Shown here one piece after another: positions 23,386 through 34,425 of a stretch of 64,000 nucleotides of DNA; position 1 is the first letter of the stretch; every line of letters begins with the position of its first letter. Origin of the DNA: Parastagonospora avenae f. sp. tritici 18332-5 (taxonomy: Eukaryota; Ascomycota; Dothideomycetes; Pleosporales; Phaeosphaeriaceae). Position numbers and translations under genes: made by a program. The notes beneath the pieces are model-generated. The model searched no databases and had not been told where the DNA came from. It worked only from the letters and a program-made list of their open reading frames with translations. The stretch is from assembly GCA_022559985.1 (NCBI GenBank), contig JAFJTR010000077.1, positions 62,001-126,000 on the forward strand. Direction: 5' to 3'.

Positions 23386-23866
23386 GGAGCAGTGTTTCGT
23401 TCATCATGAGGTTAGCTATGAGGCTTGATTCGTCGCATCGTTAAAATTTCAAGCTACCACAACTTAGACAGTTCTCAGTTTGTGTTTCTGGGGATACTGG
23501 AAGTAGCTGTGTTCAAACCCTCTGTGACTCGCGCCTTCACCCCATCTCCTGAGGCCCAGGCTAAGGGTACACCTGGGACCTACATATCTTCTTTTAGTAA
23601 GCGAGTCTACGTAATGATCACAGCCGCTTGTTCTACTATTTCCTCCTTGACATGTTAAAGGACTCACTATAATCAGCGCCATCCGTCTTTCGAAAATTTG
23701 GTTCCTACTTTGATGTGTCTTGGCGGACCTCCTTCACCTCGTTTGCTCCACGTGCTCAGGGTCTCTGTTTGTAAGCAGAGCAGAGACCCGCAAAACCAGC
23801 GCTCACATTTCTCTCATCCAAACTCACCGTTGCGGCACACATCATACCGCCTCGAGACACGCGAAC
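23386..23866. other. Intergenic spacer in 2EXR-like array
   Basis: 480 bases between copies 6 and 7, without recognisable coding sequence. Confidence 0.5.
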
Positions 23867-24267
23867 ATGGCGTGCTTCGACAAACCATGTCTGCGACTTG
23901 GCACAGGCATCGGTGACATATGTCAGACCATCATGTACTTATCCCATATTCCGCACCCCACTCTACTGCGCCAAGCATACGCAGCTCTCACGAGAACCAA
24001 AAGTCGTCGCCTCTCCTACGCCTTCCTGCAGAACTCCGCAACAAGATCTTCAAGTACACTTTCAGCAATTGGATGGTGTCTACTTCGCACAACAAACGCG
24101 ATCGTAGGAACGGACGACGATCCAGGCGATGCAATCGCCTCGAACAGTGGTTAGCGAGAAGTGGGATCCTTGCGCTGCCGTCAACATGTCGTCAACTTCG
24201 CGCGGAGACTGACACTCTGGCGCGCACCTCGTACTTTACCCAACATCTTGCGGCTCTGGGGTTATAA
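23867..24267 (+). pseudogene. 2EXR-like copy 7, 3'-truncated
   Basis: Exons 23867-23934 and 23976-24267 would encode 119 residues. The splice keeps phase 2 but with a weaker donor (AT|GTACTT). The signature 'SSPLLRLPAELRNKIFKYTF' and 'STCRQLRAETDTL' are present. The frame then runs 'ARTSYFTQHLAALGL' and stops, losing the whole C-terminal half (about 100 residues) found in copies 1-4 and 6. A very basic stretch ('RDRRNGRRSRRCNR') replaces the usual middle. It is most likely a degenerate copy; a short functional protein cannot be excluded. Confidence 0.65.
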
Positions 24268-24580
24268 CACGAGCAGCTAGTAAGCCTGAGCGAAGAAAAG
24301 TGTTGGGGTTATAGAATGTACGAGTTATTAGCTGGGCGTGAAGTCTTGCTTTCTGACGTGGCTTAGGGCAAGAATGCGAGTGCAGCGACGAACTTCGACA
24401 ATGAAGCGATTGCGGTAGTCGAAAGGATTTGGGTCGTCTAGCCGCATGAGGTGCAGAGCGCAAGCACATTATTGAGATTAATGAACGATGGAAGAATACG
24501 TCCGACTTACATAAAGCACACAAAGTTCGCGAAAAGGCTTCGTATACCTCTGGCACACGCAAACTTCATCGCACCGTACA
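24268..24580. other. Intergenic after 2EXR-like array
   Basis: 313 bases between truncated copy 7 and the stop of the lactonase-like gene. No C-terminal 2EXR remnant is recognisable. Confidence 0.45.
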
Positions 24581-25539
24581 TCAATCATACATTTTCGGCG
24601 CAAACTCGACCCCCAAATCTCTTACCGTATCCAAACAATGCCCCAGCACAACCTTTCCCCCGGTCCTCCTCCTCAACCCCTTAATCATCTGATGACTCCT
24701 CACCCACGCTTCATGATCCCTCGCCAACCATCCCTGGGGCACATCGTTCTCAAAGTTCTCCTTAACATGATACTGATCACTTGTGAAAATCCACGTCCCG
24801 CTATTCTTCAAATTGAGCTGGAGAATACTCAAGCCCGGCGTATGACCCGGCGCATGGTGCAGATTCAGGCCTTGTGCGATCTCGAAGTACGCGCCGTGGA
24901 AGGGCACCCAGTTGATGTCAAAGGTGAGGTAGTGCGGGAGATAGACGCCGAGATCGGTCTTTGTGGCGACGCTGTAGAAGGCGTGTTTGAGCTCGAGTTC
25001 GTGCACGTGGACGGGCACGTTTTTGCCTTTGAAATACTCCAACCCGCCGGCGTGATCGAGATGCAAGTGCCCGATGATAACCATCTTGACATCTTCAATG
25101 CGGTTTCCTGTCTTTGCGATCGCGGCGTCGAGATCCATGCTCGCGTCGTAGTCGACGCGGGAGAAGACGTCTTGAACTGGGGCGCCGACGAGGGCGGGAT
25201 AGTCGTTGCCGCCGCCGGTCTCGTAGAGGATTAGGCCTTCGGTTGGGTGCGCGATCAGGAATGCGAGCATGGCTAGTCTGCGGCGTTTATTGGTCGGGTT
25301 TGGGTTGGAGAGGGTGGATGTGTTGCCGGCGCGCAGGAAGAAGCCTTCATCGCATTCGAGGTAGCCGAGATTTAGCATCTGTTTTGTTCATTAAATGATT
25401 TCTTATTGCCGGGAACTCGTGGAGTGGCATACCCATAGCTTGGTTCCCTGGGTCCAGTTAACTTTAGATCAGTTGATCGTCTCATATCATGTGGAAGTAC
25501 CTCAGGAGCTTGATTGATGAGGTCTAGTGAGGTCGCCAT
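24581..25539 (-). CDS. Metallo-beta-lactamase-fold hydrolase, N-acyl homoserine lactonase-like
   Basis: Three exons: 25539-25501, 25447-25433 (15 nt, encoding GTKLW) and 25378-24581, giving 283 residues. The splices build 'APEGTKLWMLNLGYLECDEG', the expected N-terminal strand of the AiiA-like lactonase group. The zinc-binding motif 'GHLHLDHAGG' is at ~121-130 (HxHxDH), the third ligand in 'HHAPGHTPG' at ~192-199, a bridging Asp in 'FTSDQYH' (~219) and the last His in 'VLGHCLD'. All dinuclear metal ligands are therefore present and hydrolytic activity is likely. The natural substrate is uncertain; fungal members act on various lactones and are not proven quorum quenchers. There is no signal peptide, so it is probably cytosolic. 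It lies beside the 2EXR-like array. Confidence 0.88.
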
Positions 25540-26506
25540 TGTGCATCTTTGATAAGTGCTTCAGTAGTATATGGGCCTTGGGGTCGTCGTGAGGGTTTAT
25601 ACACCTGTGTCAACGAGGCCGTCATGACCGTCGACCATGGATGTGTCTCCGCGGTATCAGATCTGATGATTTTGCGATACGCCCGGACTATTATACGGCT
25701 AATATTGGAGTAAGGAGGGGTAACATGGCTGCGCCCCACGGCCTGGAGTGTAGAGTGGGGCGTGCATCGTGGATATGGAGGATCTCGCGGTGTAATACTT
25801 GGGGTCAGATTATGTAGATGGGCGGGGAGGCTGTGAAGGCCCGAGTCGGCGCAAGCCGCACTGGGGGCGGTTGTTGTGCGGGCAAGATGCTTACGTTCGG
25901 CAGATGATTACTACCCAAAGGCTAGTCCTCTGACAATCGACAAGGTATGAGAAATCGTAAAGGGTCCGTATCGTGACAGCCGACATCCCTGTAGCATGTG
26001 TCCGATGTTGCCTTTCCGCGCAGTCAACATTAATTGATGCAAGTTCTAGTACACTCAATATGTTGGTTTTGCTACTGGTCTAAAGGAGCTGACAAAGATC
26101 GGAGTCCCGCATACGAGCTGCGTGTGCCGCGAGGCCGTATAGAGGTTGCAGGATTGATGTAGTGCAAGTGGGGGCTGTGAGGCTCTGCGCATGCAAGGGG
26201 CTGATCCGGACATCACCCGTCGCTACATATTTAGACTTTGTACCTTGATCGAGGGGCCGTGGAGTCTAGGAGGGAATTTTGGGCATGTCTTTGTGCTACC
26301 AACAGCACGTGCTGATAGGCTTTCTTTGTTTCTCGGTACCAAAGTTGTGTTGCTACGCCCACTCGCGCGATGGGAACGGCATCATTGGAACCAGACAAAG
26401 AAAGAAGCTACCCACATCATGGGTCGTCTAGACTTCCCCTCAGTTGCTTGAATTCGGAGTGTTCTCCTCGAAACCTGCTGAGACATCTACGCAATAATTC
26501 AACGCA
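25540..26506. other. Intergenic: divergent promoter of lactonase-like and hypothetical genes
   Basis: About 970 bases between divergent starts. An open frame at 26191-26451 on + has no family resemblance, and I see nothing else. Confidence 0.5.
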
Positions 26507-27964
26507 ATGAACGACTCGGCAAGGGACTACTACGACATCCCCGTACAATGGATACCGTCTGCGAACTTTGCGAATCGGCCTGCAAGCGAGATCAGCGAAA
26601 TAAATGTAGATGGCCTCTGGACCTTCATGTTGTCGTCTGATTCATCTGCGCCGCCATCCGAAACTGACGACGATCACACTCCTACATCGCGAGAGACACC
26701 TGAATGGACCAGACGCGAGAATGACCCAGCCATTATTGCACCCCAGCCAAGATCGAGCTTATTGAGCCACAATGGAAAGGCATCGGATAGTCCAGTTATG
26801 CGAGGGAAGGCAGCTACCGCTCCAGCGGGAGGATTCGACACCCCTAATTACGCACCACAGCCGCCGAGACGTGCAGTGAGCGCAAGGTTGGGTCTGTCAA
26901 GAACAATTAGAGGCAGGAAGCCACGGCGCGAGGTTCCGACGATCGACCGATTGACTGTTACCAAGACACCTCTTCAAGCACATCCGGGTCCAGACAAGCC
27001 TTTGCCATTGCTTCCAGTCATCGTAGCTCCGGTCGACAGGGACCCTTGGGGCAATGCAAAGGCGCCAGGTTCATTCTCGCAGAGAGCGCGCGTCAAGAAA
27101 ACGTTGGACGACAAGAATGTCGTAAGGCTGAATACAGACATTGTCGACTTTGAGTCACGTGGACTGCTAAGCTCTCCAAGGTCGATGATGAACACACCTC
27201 GGGAGCTGTATGCGATCCCAGAGAAGCGCGTCACTCTTGAAGAGCCCTCAAGTCCGATCAGCCCTCATACGAAGGATGCGAGGAAGTCTATACTGTCCAG
27301 CCTTTCAGGCAAAGGACTCGCTTTGCTTTTGAAGAAGCCGAGTCAACGATGGCAACATAATGATGCCTTGAAGTTGTATCCCGAGGGCTGGAAGGCAACC
27401 TACTTACCTGGGACTATCTGTCTGGAGAAGCATCCTGCACAGCTTCGAAAAGATTCTGTTGCGTCTCTGGACCCCTTTGCCAAGGAAGTAGAACCTCGTG
27501 TCAGGCGACATTCCGACCTGATAATGCTCGACAGCATAACATCCTTCTTTGATGATCTGGGTGTCTTGGAGGACGCGACAGAAGTTTGTTTGGACATGTT
27601 CTGGCGCGATGTAACTCAGGCACCAGACCACGTTACAAACAATAGGGCGTCGAGCATCATCAGTGTCGAGGAGCCCGCACTAAAGAGTCTGGAGAGCCTA
27701 CAAAGTAATCCAAGTGCACTGAGTCTGCGTGGGTCAAGGTTTTCCTTTTCCTCGGCATCGTCCTCAATGTCGGTACCACGCAATGGCGCACCAGTGCGAC
27801 AGCGGGACAGACTCAAAAGGTTACTTTCTCCTGCCTTTCCTGGCGCAGCGTTCTTGAGAATGTCCGCGGCGCCGAAGGAGCAGGACAGCAAATCGGACGT
27901 GGGCTCTATGGGCGATGCAACATCGATATACTCAGCGCCATCAGCCCAGCGGCGGGACAGATAG
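26507..27964 (+). CDS. Hypothetical protein, Ser/Pro-rich, 485 residues
   Basis: One uninterrupted frame from an ATG to TAG, long enough to be real by length and codon regularity. I do not recognise the family. The N-terminal third is polar and Pro/Ser/Thr-rich, with a basic patch at ~128-145 ('LGLSRTIRGRKPRREVP'). A more ordered-looking block at ~290-375 ('LSGKGLALLLKKPSQRWQ', 'LKLYPEGWKATYLPGTICLE', 'LDSITSFFDDLGVLEDATEV') may be the conserved core. The C-terminus is Ser-rich with repeated basic-Ser motifs that look like phosphorylation sites. No signal peptide or membrane helix. It is probably a nuclear or cytosolic, largely disordered protein; function unknown. Confidence 0.75.
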   Translation: MNDSARDYYDIPVQWIPSANFANRPASEISEINVDGLWTFMLSSDSSAPPSETDDDHTPTSRETPEWTRRENDPAIIAPQPRSSLLSHNGKASDSPVMRGKAATAPAGGFDTPNYAPQPPRRAVSARLGLSRTIRGRKPRREVPTIDRLTVTKTPLQAHPGPDKPLPLLPVIVAPVDRDPWGNAKAPGSFSQRARVKKTLDDKNVVRLNTDIVDFESRGLLSSPRSMMNTPRELYAIPEKRVTLEEPSSPISPHTKDARKSILSSLSGKGLALLLKKPSQRWQHNDALKLYPEGWKATYLPGTICLEKHPAQLRKDSVASLDPFAKEVEPRVRRHSDLIMLDSITSFFDDLGVLEDATEVCLDMFWRDVTQAPDHVTNNRASSIISVEEPALKSLESLQSNPSALSLRGSRFSFSSASSSMSVPRNGAPVRQRDRLKRLLSPAFPGAAFLRMSAAPKEQDSKSDVGSMGDATSIYSAPSAQRRDR

Positions 27965-29039
27965 AAGCTTGACAGAACTCTGTCAAACCGCACTGAGCTC
28001 GAGTGTCTCTGGTGACCGTGCCGTGATATGACAGCCAAGAAGTTTTGTTGGTATTGGTGGTCCACCTGTCTCCGTAAAATTACGTTGGTTTTCCTACCAG
28101 CATACCCCAGGCGTATGACGTCCGCGGAGACGATGGGTTTGAGCGTAGTCAGGGCCTGAGATCTCGTATCGACAAAGATAGTTTGAGCAGATGAAAAGAA
28201 ACTTCAACTGAATGAACGCAATGATCAACACCGAACACAAGTTTGGCGCACTGTTACAGGCCGTTGTGTCGACGCGTGGCGTCCCAAGAGGGCAATCTGA
28301 AATGCCATTGCAATCTTTGATACGAGCACAAGTGAGCAGGCTGTCTGGACTGCGGCGTCCGTCAGATACGTCAGGCTGAGTGAAGGGCGTCGTGCACCGC
28401 CGTGTTCAGTGTGCCCTTGTAGAAGGCGACAGAAGGCATGGTTGGATGACGATGTTTCGCGTGCGTGTGTGCGGCGCGAGAGTGTTGGCGGCACGCACGA
28501 TCGACAAAGGCTGGACGTCCACGCGTCTGCCGCTGACAGCAAATGATGCCGAAAATGATGAGTTGCAGAAAGTGGTTGCCCTCCCGGTGGTTGATAGGTA
28601 GATCCTGGTGGTCGCGACAAGGGTCGGGCCATCGCATTCCGGAAATGAAAGTGAGGCAGCAAATGACACCTGGGCTTCGCACACACCGCCCAATGACACG
28701 TCGCTTGGCCGGCGTACGATCATCAGCTGGGTTGCCCTTCTTGCGCTTGGCCTGGCCCTTCTTCCCGCGCTTTCAATCGTCAGTCCTGCCGATTTGAGCC
28801 AGCGCATCGTCCACGTCCCCCAGATGCCCCACAGCTCAGGTTGTGCTAAAAACCTCGTCATTCCCTCTCGACGTCCCAGACCTTTTGATCGCCCTACCAT
28901 TCTTCACTGGCCCATTCGTCCTCATCTATCTTCACCACCACCCATCTCATTGTCAAGAATCTCTGCACAGACAAACATATTGTTGATATTCGTGCTGATC
29001 ACCGTCATCGCGCAGCCTACTCTCACAACACCACACGCT
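27965..29039. other. Intergenic/5' leader upstream of C2H2 gene
   Basis: About 1.07 kb. The frame of the C2H2 gene's first exon extends upstream to 28608 without family-like sequence; pyrimidine-rich stretches just before 29040 look like a fungal promoter and leader. No separate gene is supported. Confidence 0.5.
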
Positions 29040-30907
29040 ATGGCCTCGACCATGGACAATACGCATTACCTCTTCCAACAGCTCGAGCAGACAAAACAGA
29101 ACTTCTGGAACAGTCATGCACATCTCACCGAGAACGAGCGCCAGGATCTCTGGTCCCAGGCCACCGCTCTGCCACCTAACAACGCCTTCGGCAACTCAAA
29201 CGCATCAACAGTCCAGCAAACACCACGCTCGATGCCCTCGTCAAATTTGACACACCTCCCAGTATGGATACCATTTTGGTGCTCGCTTGCCATTCTAACA
29301 CCCTCTAGACAATGGACTACGGATACTCGACACCCCGCATGAGCCCTTCAATGTCCACTGCCACTGACGCAAATGACCTCCAACGATCCATGTCTGACTG
29401 GCAGTCAATGTCTCGCGAGTCCACCGACTACACCTTCTACTCTGACGCTTCGATGCGACAACAACAAGTCCTCCAATCCATCCCCGAGCACGCTGGATAC
29501 ACCAACCAGAGCTTGACTGAGTGGAGTCCCCGCGACTACGTCAGCAATTGCATCGAGCCAGAGAGCTCCTTCCCCCTCCCCTCATCATTTCCCCAACACT
29601 CACAACAATTGCAAGTACTAACTCCCTCTCTGCAGTGGGGCTCTTCTTCAGAAGGCTCTACCACACCAAACACTCCGTCAACTGCTCTGATGACGCCGAT
29701 TACTCATCAGAGTAATTCAATGAGTCGTCAGAGCAGTTGCAACTCGAGTTTCCTTGGTGATACTTCCATGTTGCGCATTCAGTCTGATTCTTCATGTATG
29801 CTGCCCATCCTCCCAGAGGATGGGGTTTCCTTATTTCCTTTCGATGTTGAGTCGAAACCTGTCACCGATGTCAATGCTTCTTTTTTCCCTTCTTTCGGTG
29901 GTTCCGCCACCGAAGCTTTCCTTCCTTCTGCTCAGTCTGCTTCTTCTGCAAGTGCTCCTCGAGCATTTGCTTCTTCGGAGAACACGCCGTACCTGGGGGA
30001 GGATATGTCGAGGTCGGCTTCAACAAGTTCCAGCGAGGGTAACATCAGCGACGGCTCAATGCCATCGTCGAATTACTCTCGCCAGTCGCGTCGCGACCGC
30101 GACATTGCGCTCGCAGCGACTCGCACGATTGCCCCCAAGGCTATCGAACGCGACTACCAGACCGAGTCTGCGTCATCAAATGCTCAGATGGCAAGGATAA
30201 AGTCTGCGGACGGATCGTCCAAAACTGTCGGTGTCCTCACTAAGACACCCTATGTGCGCCCTCAGCATCCCAAGATCCACTGTCCGCATTGCCCTGAAAA
30301 GCCTTGCTTTCGTGGCACGCATGAGCTTGACCGCCACATTGCGCGTGCTCATGCCTCAAGGAGGAAGGGGTACATCTGCGTCGACTACTCACCTGACAAG
30401 AAGTTCCTTGCCAACTGCAAGCACTGCCGTAACAAAAAGGTATACGGTGCATACTACAACGCTGCCGCTCACCTGCGTCGTGCGCACTTCCACCCTCGTA
30501 AGCGGGGCAGGAAGGGCAAGAACGACGAGAAGCGTGGCGGTATCGGTGGTGGAGACCACCCCGCCATGGAATACCTCAAGCAGCACTGGATCAAAGAGGT
30601 GGAGGTCGACAACAACATGTGCTCCTCGCCTGGCAGCGCTTCTGACGATGCGGCTGAAGCCAACGACAACTCCTACGAGCAGAGTTTCGACATCAACGCC
30701 CCTGCTTCGTTCCAGACTCAGCCACCCATCCCCGCGTCAATGACCTCTCAGGTACAGCTTGACCCTAGCCAGTTCATGGACGGCTACGGTCTGAGTATGA
30801 ATGCGAGTGAGACTATGATGTACGACAACAACACCTTCGCCGCCTATGACCCCAACGTCGCTGCGACGACCGACATGAGTAATTTTCAATTCGACGCATA
30901 CATGTGA
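29040..30907 (+). CDS. C2H2 zinc-finger transcription factor
   Basis: Two exons, 29040-29261 and 29309-30907, giving 606 residues. The intron (GTATGG...CTCTAG) joins 'NLTHLP' to 'TMDYGYSTP' in phase 0. The second Met (residue 5) is an alternative start. The long N-terminal region is Ser/Thr/Gln-rich with several 'SxxSS' clusters, typical of activation and phosphorylation segments. Two unusual fingers lie at ~399-422 ('CPHCPEKPCFRGTHELDRHI') and ~444-467 ('CKHCRNKKVYGAYYNAAAHL'), both C-x2-C-x14-H-x4-H. A conserved bridge 'RRKGYICVDYSP' separates them, followed by a basic stretch 'HPRKRGRKGKNDEKRGG' that may be a nuclear signal. This two-finger layout is found in a group of Pezizomycotina regulators of unknown target. 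Confidence 0.85.
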
Positions 30908-32041
30908 AAGCATGTATGCCTTTTTTTCTTCTTAATGTAAATAATGATGGCTTGGGTTATCGCGCTCGTATTGACCACTAGTCCCGCTCCCATGGAGAGG
31001 ATTGAGGTAGGCCTGCGATGCGGCTAGGGAGATTTACGATGATAATGTTCTTGTTACTGTTGTGGGAAGTGTACGAGATGTGTTTCTTATCGTACACGTT
31101 TCATGTCTCTTTTTCAGCGCCGTCGTTCTCACTTATTGTTATCAACGTTGTACATCGCAGTAATGTTCAACTACATAGCTCTGGCGATATGCCTAATGAG
31201 TAACACATTATTCACTTGCTCCTCCGCATGATCGTGATGTTTTTGTCTCAGTGTTTGAGTGCGATTTGTTTGCTTCGACCACTTGTCCTACATGTCTCCC
31301 GCCCAAACATGATATCCTCCCGCTAAACTTTCCTCCATCTATCCACAGTCTATCCAAACAGCCTTTCCCCACAAGCCCAGACATATTTCTTTGTCCCATT
31401 GCACGTTGGTCTCTCCGCCCGCCCCTTTCATCCACCATGCACAATGCCATTGTCTCAGTCCATGTCTTTCAAACATGCGACACTGTGCATTCTTAAACTC
31501 AGTGGACATACTCAATATACTACTCTCTAGTACAACCAGCATATCCGCCTTGCCCGCTCTGCGCATACAACTGCCAGACGCACAACTGCAGACACACCCG
31601 CAATACATCCAACATCCTCAAATACTTCCGAGACCATACACCACCATCATGTCCCGAACATACTTCTTTTCCCCCTTCTGCCCCTCCCCCCTAACCTCTC
31701 CTTCCTCTCCCTCCTCCCCGCCCCTCCCCCACTCCCACCAACCCTCTACATCCCACTATACACGCGCGCCCACCGCAATACCAAATTCGACGTCCGCGCC
31801 ACATATCCCCTTGGCCACATTCTCTCGCGGCCTGTCGAAAAGACGCTCACGCCACCAAATGCCCTGGGGAGTCAGCATCCATGGTATCCGCAGACTAGGG
31901 CGGAGGAGAGGAGGGGTGTGTGAGAGTCGAGGAAATTGGATGACACAGAGAGAGTCGGCATTGCAAGTCTTTTGAGTTACAGTCGATCTAATGGAACATG
32001 TTTTGATATGAAAGGACTCACGGACGAGTACAACTACCCAT
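30908..32041. other. Intergenic between C2H2 gene and small hydrophilic-protein gene
   Basis: About 1.1 kb containing two 3' flanks. A Pro/Ser-rich open frame on + (31391-31975) reflects C/T-rich composition and has no recognisable domain. Confidence 0.5.
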
Positions 32042-32640
32042 CTATCCCGATCCACTGTTGGGGTAGCTACCCTTGCCCACAGGATTCGCCGGCCCTCCTT
32101 GCTGTCCAGCGGCGCCGCCAGCTTCAAAGTTGCCTTGTCGTTCTTGCTTGATGGCGTTTCGTGCGTCGGCTTGTTCTGCCTTTTTCCTGTTTGATGTGTT
32201 AGCAATCACTCACTTCCCCATATGCATACAAAAAGTTCTTACCTGTCCAAATCCGACGCCAAATCCGGCTCAGCACCGCCGCCACCCTGGCCCTTCCCTC
32301 CCTTCGCTACCGCAGCAGCGACCTTGCCTTCTCCCGGAGCCGCCATTTGTTCGCCGTCTAGCTCCTTGTGTCTCCCGACATCCTCCTCAGTCATGCCCTT
32401 GGCTTCTTCGCCTGGCGGTGCGCCGTGTCGGCCGCCTCCAGGTGCCTTTGCGTTCTCTAGGCCTTGCGCGTCGCTTGCTTGCTTGGTGGGGATGCGCTGC
32501 TCGACACTGGCGCTGTTATCGGCGGCATTGAAGGAGGCTTGGGCGTGTTCGGCGGGGTTCTGCTCGACTGGATTTCCGGGTGTGGTGTATGCCTGGTTGA
32601 GCGTGGGCTGCGACGGGCCCTTGGGGTCGAGGCCAGACAT
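32042..32640 (-). CDS. Small hydrophilic, Gly/Ala/Glu-rich protein
   Basis: Two exons, 32640-32243 and 32186-32042, giving 180 residues. The 56-nt intron has good GTAAGA/AACAG ends and joins 'ASDLDR' to 'KKAEQADARNAIKQERQG'. The protein is almost free of hydrophobic runs and is rich in Gly, Ala, Gln, Glu and Pro. A repeat-like 'NPVEQNPAEHAQASFNAADN' lies near the N-terminus and 'GGAAGQQGGPANPVGKGSYP' at the end. This composition resembles hydrophilin or stress-related disordered proteins, but I do not recognise a defined family. The ATG at 32640 opens 'MSGLDPKGPSQPTLNQAYTT'. The intron-split frame and clean ends make it a credible gene. Confidence 0.75.
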
Positions 32641-33325
32641 CGTTGTGAGGTGGTTGGAAAATGTGGAGTTCAGCGAGTATCTGCTTGGACTTTGTCTAGG
32701 TAGGTGGCAGAGGAATTGGCAAATGTAGATTTCGAAGGTTGTAATGTTGAATTGGGTTGACTGGGAGACTCAGCGATCGCGGCGCGCGGTTTGGTATGCT
32801 TTTTGGAGCTTTCAATTGATGACGTAGGCGGGGATACACAGTCGCCCCACTATCATCCATCGCTTTCGTCTGTCATGTGAGTACGTGATGACGGACTTTA
32901 ACCGTGTCTTGTGCCTTATCTTTCACATCAGTGTTACCGAAAGCGTGGAGACGTCAGAAGCCATCGGTCTGGATTCGATGCAGCTGGGACCAGGGCGCTG
33001 GCGAGCTAGTCTCACACTCTGAGATGACGCGAACATATCCAGAAGGAATGGGAAAATCCACGTGTTATATTTAGTGCATTGAATTTTAGTGCATACGAAC
33101 CAGATTGAATTGATACATCTTGTGTTGTGCATGGACGATCGACTACATGCGACCTGGTGATGCCGTGCATCAGTACTGAAAAAGCAAAGCTTTCTACTCG
33201 ATTCTGCCGACTTGCCTTCCCAAGAATAATGTGCTCGGTCTGCCTTTCCAGTCGGCTTGTGGTATAACGCCTGCAAATAATGTGACCCCAAACGCCGTCG
33301 CGATGCACTTCTCAAATCAAGGGTA
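32641..33325. other. Intergenic: promoter of hydrophilic-protein gene and 3' flank of TAF3
   Basis: About 685 bases between two minus-strand genes. No coding signal. The sequence around 33050-33110 is AT-richer than its neighbours. Confidence 0.5.
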
Positions 33326-34116
33326 TTATGCTGTATCCATCTCCGCATCTTCAGACGGTTCACGCGTTACCACGCGGCTCGTGGCTGTACTCGCATCGTG
33401 TTTCGCTTCTGCTGCCTTTGCAGCCCGCTCTCGGGTTCTCCGACACCACTCTTCTATCGACTCTGCGCCACCTCCCTCAATCTTGATAGTCTTTGGCTCG
33501 GACGGGACGCCCAGAACAGTTCCCTGGAAGCGCGACTCGACTCCAGTCTTGCTGTGCTTCTTCATGAGTGCTAAGAATGACATCAGTTCTTCTTCTTTCA
33601 AGAGGTATTGCAAGACATACTGTTTAGGTAATCCTCCATCTCCAGCTGATCGAGCTGGTCGATCGGATTGGTGGCTACCGATTTGAGGGTGCCCGCTATC
33701 CGCATGATCTCTTTGTTTTGGTCACCCTTGACCCAGTCGATAAACTCCCTTACGTCGGCCGTGTCCTCGGCATCGCGTCGCTGTTCCTCCATGGCGCGTG
33801 CGCCTGTTTCTTCATTGTAGAAGTCGAGAGGCTTGCGCAGAATCTGCTTCCATTCTTCCTCTCCCGCTGTCATAGTAGGCACCAGCAGCGCGCAATCTTG
33901 CATGGCCATGCGCACATCTGTGATGTTTGGTGTGGAGTCGTTGTGGTTGGAGAATGCATTGTAGGCTGTGCGCTCTGCAAGCAGGGAGAGGTAGCGTGCC
34001 GTCAGATCCACGACGGTATCGACAGCCGACGGTTTGCCATAGTGGAAGCCGGACGCGCGCAGGATGTGGAGTACGGCCGGTCGGAGCAGGTTGAGGAACA
34101 AGTCGTCCGAGGACAT
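33326..34116 (-). CDS. TAF3: TFIID subunit TAF3 (histone-fold, Bromo_TP domain)
   Basis: TAF3 pairs with TAF10 through a histone fold inside TFIID. Two exons, 34116-33621 and 33570-33326, giving 246 residues. The ATG at 34116 opens 'MSSDDLFLNLLRPAVLHILR', and the histone fold spans ~4-80 ('GFHYGKPSAVDTVVDLTARY', 'NITDVRMAMQDCALL'). The 50-nt intron runs from GTATGT to TTCTTAG with a CTGATG branch point and joins 'MEDYLN' to 'TLMKKHSKTGVESRFQGTVL', a segment typical of fungal TAF3. A shorter 26-nt alternative was rejected as too small. The protein is short and lacks the C-terminal PHD finger of animal TAF3, as in yeast. It is divergently arranged with TAF7. Confidence 0.87.
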
Positions 34117-34425
34117 CCTGGCGCACTCGCTGTGAAGTGTCTGTTGCGATTGTCCGGGTAGAGTCGAGCGATTATGGTGGAGGCAGACAGGGCATTTTGG
34201 TGCTCGCTGAGTCCTGGTGATGCGGAGGAAGTGACAGCTCAAGCTTTGGCCCGTGGTCTTTCACCCATGCACACCCGCCAAGACTAGGCTAGCTCATCGT
34301 CCCCGGTCGCGACATCGTTCACGCCAACACTCCGAACTCGCCCAACCTCACCTTATGCGGCGCCTGTAGGCGCGAGTTAATTCACCCGACCCGCACACTC
34401 AAAGTAAAGGCACAGAGTCGCCGCG
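34117..34425. promoter_or_regulatory. Shared divergent promoter of TAF3 and TAF7
   Basis: Only 309 bases separate the two start codons, so both promoters and leaders must lie here. No TATA box stands out. Confidence 0.7.

Noticed and set aside
31391..31975. 194-codon Pro/Ser-rich plus-strand frame
   Set aside because: Reflects a C/T-rich stretch; no domain, and no conserved start or splice signals.
33595..33620. 26-nt intron option in TAF3
   Set aside because: Too short for fungal splicing; a 50-nt intron with a branch point and TTCTTAG acceptor gives a better family match.
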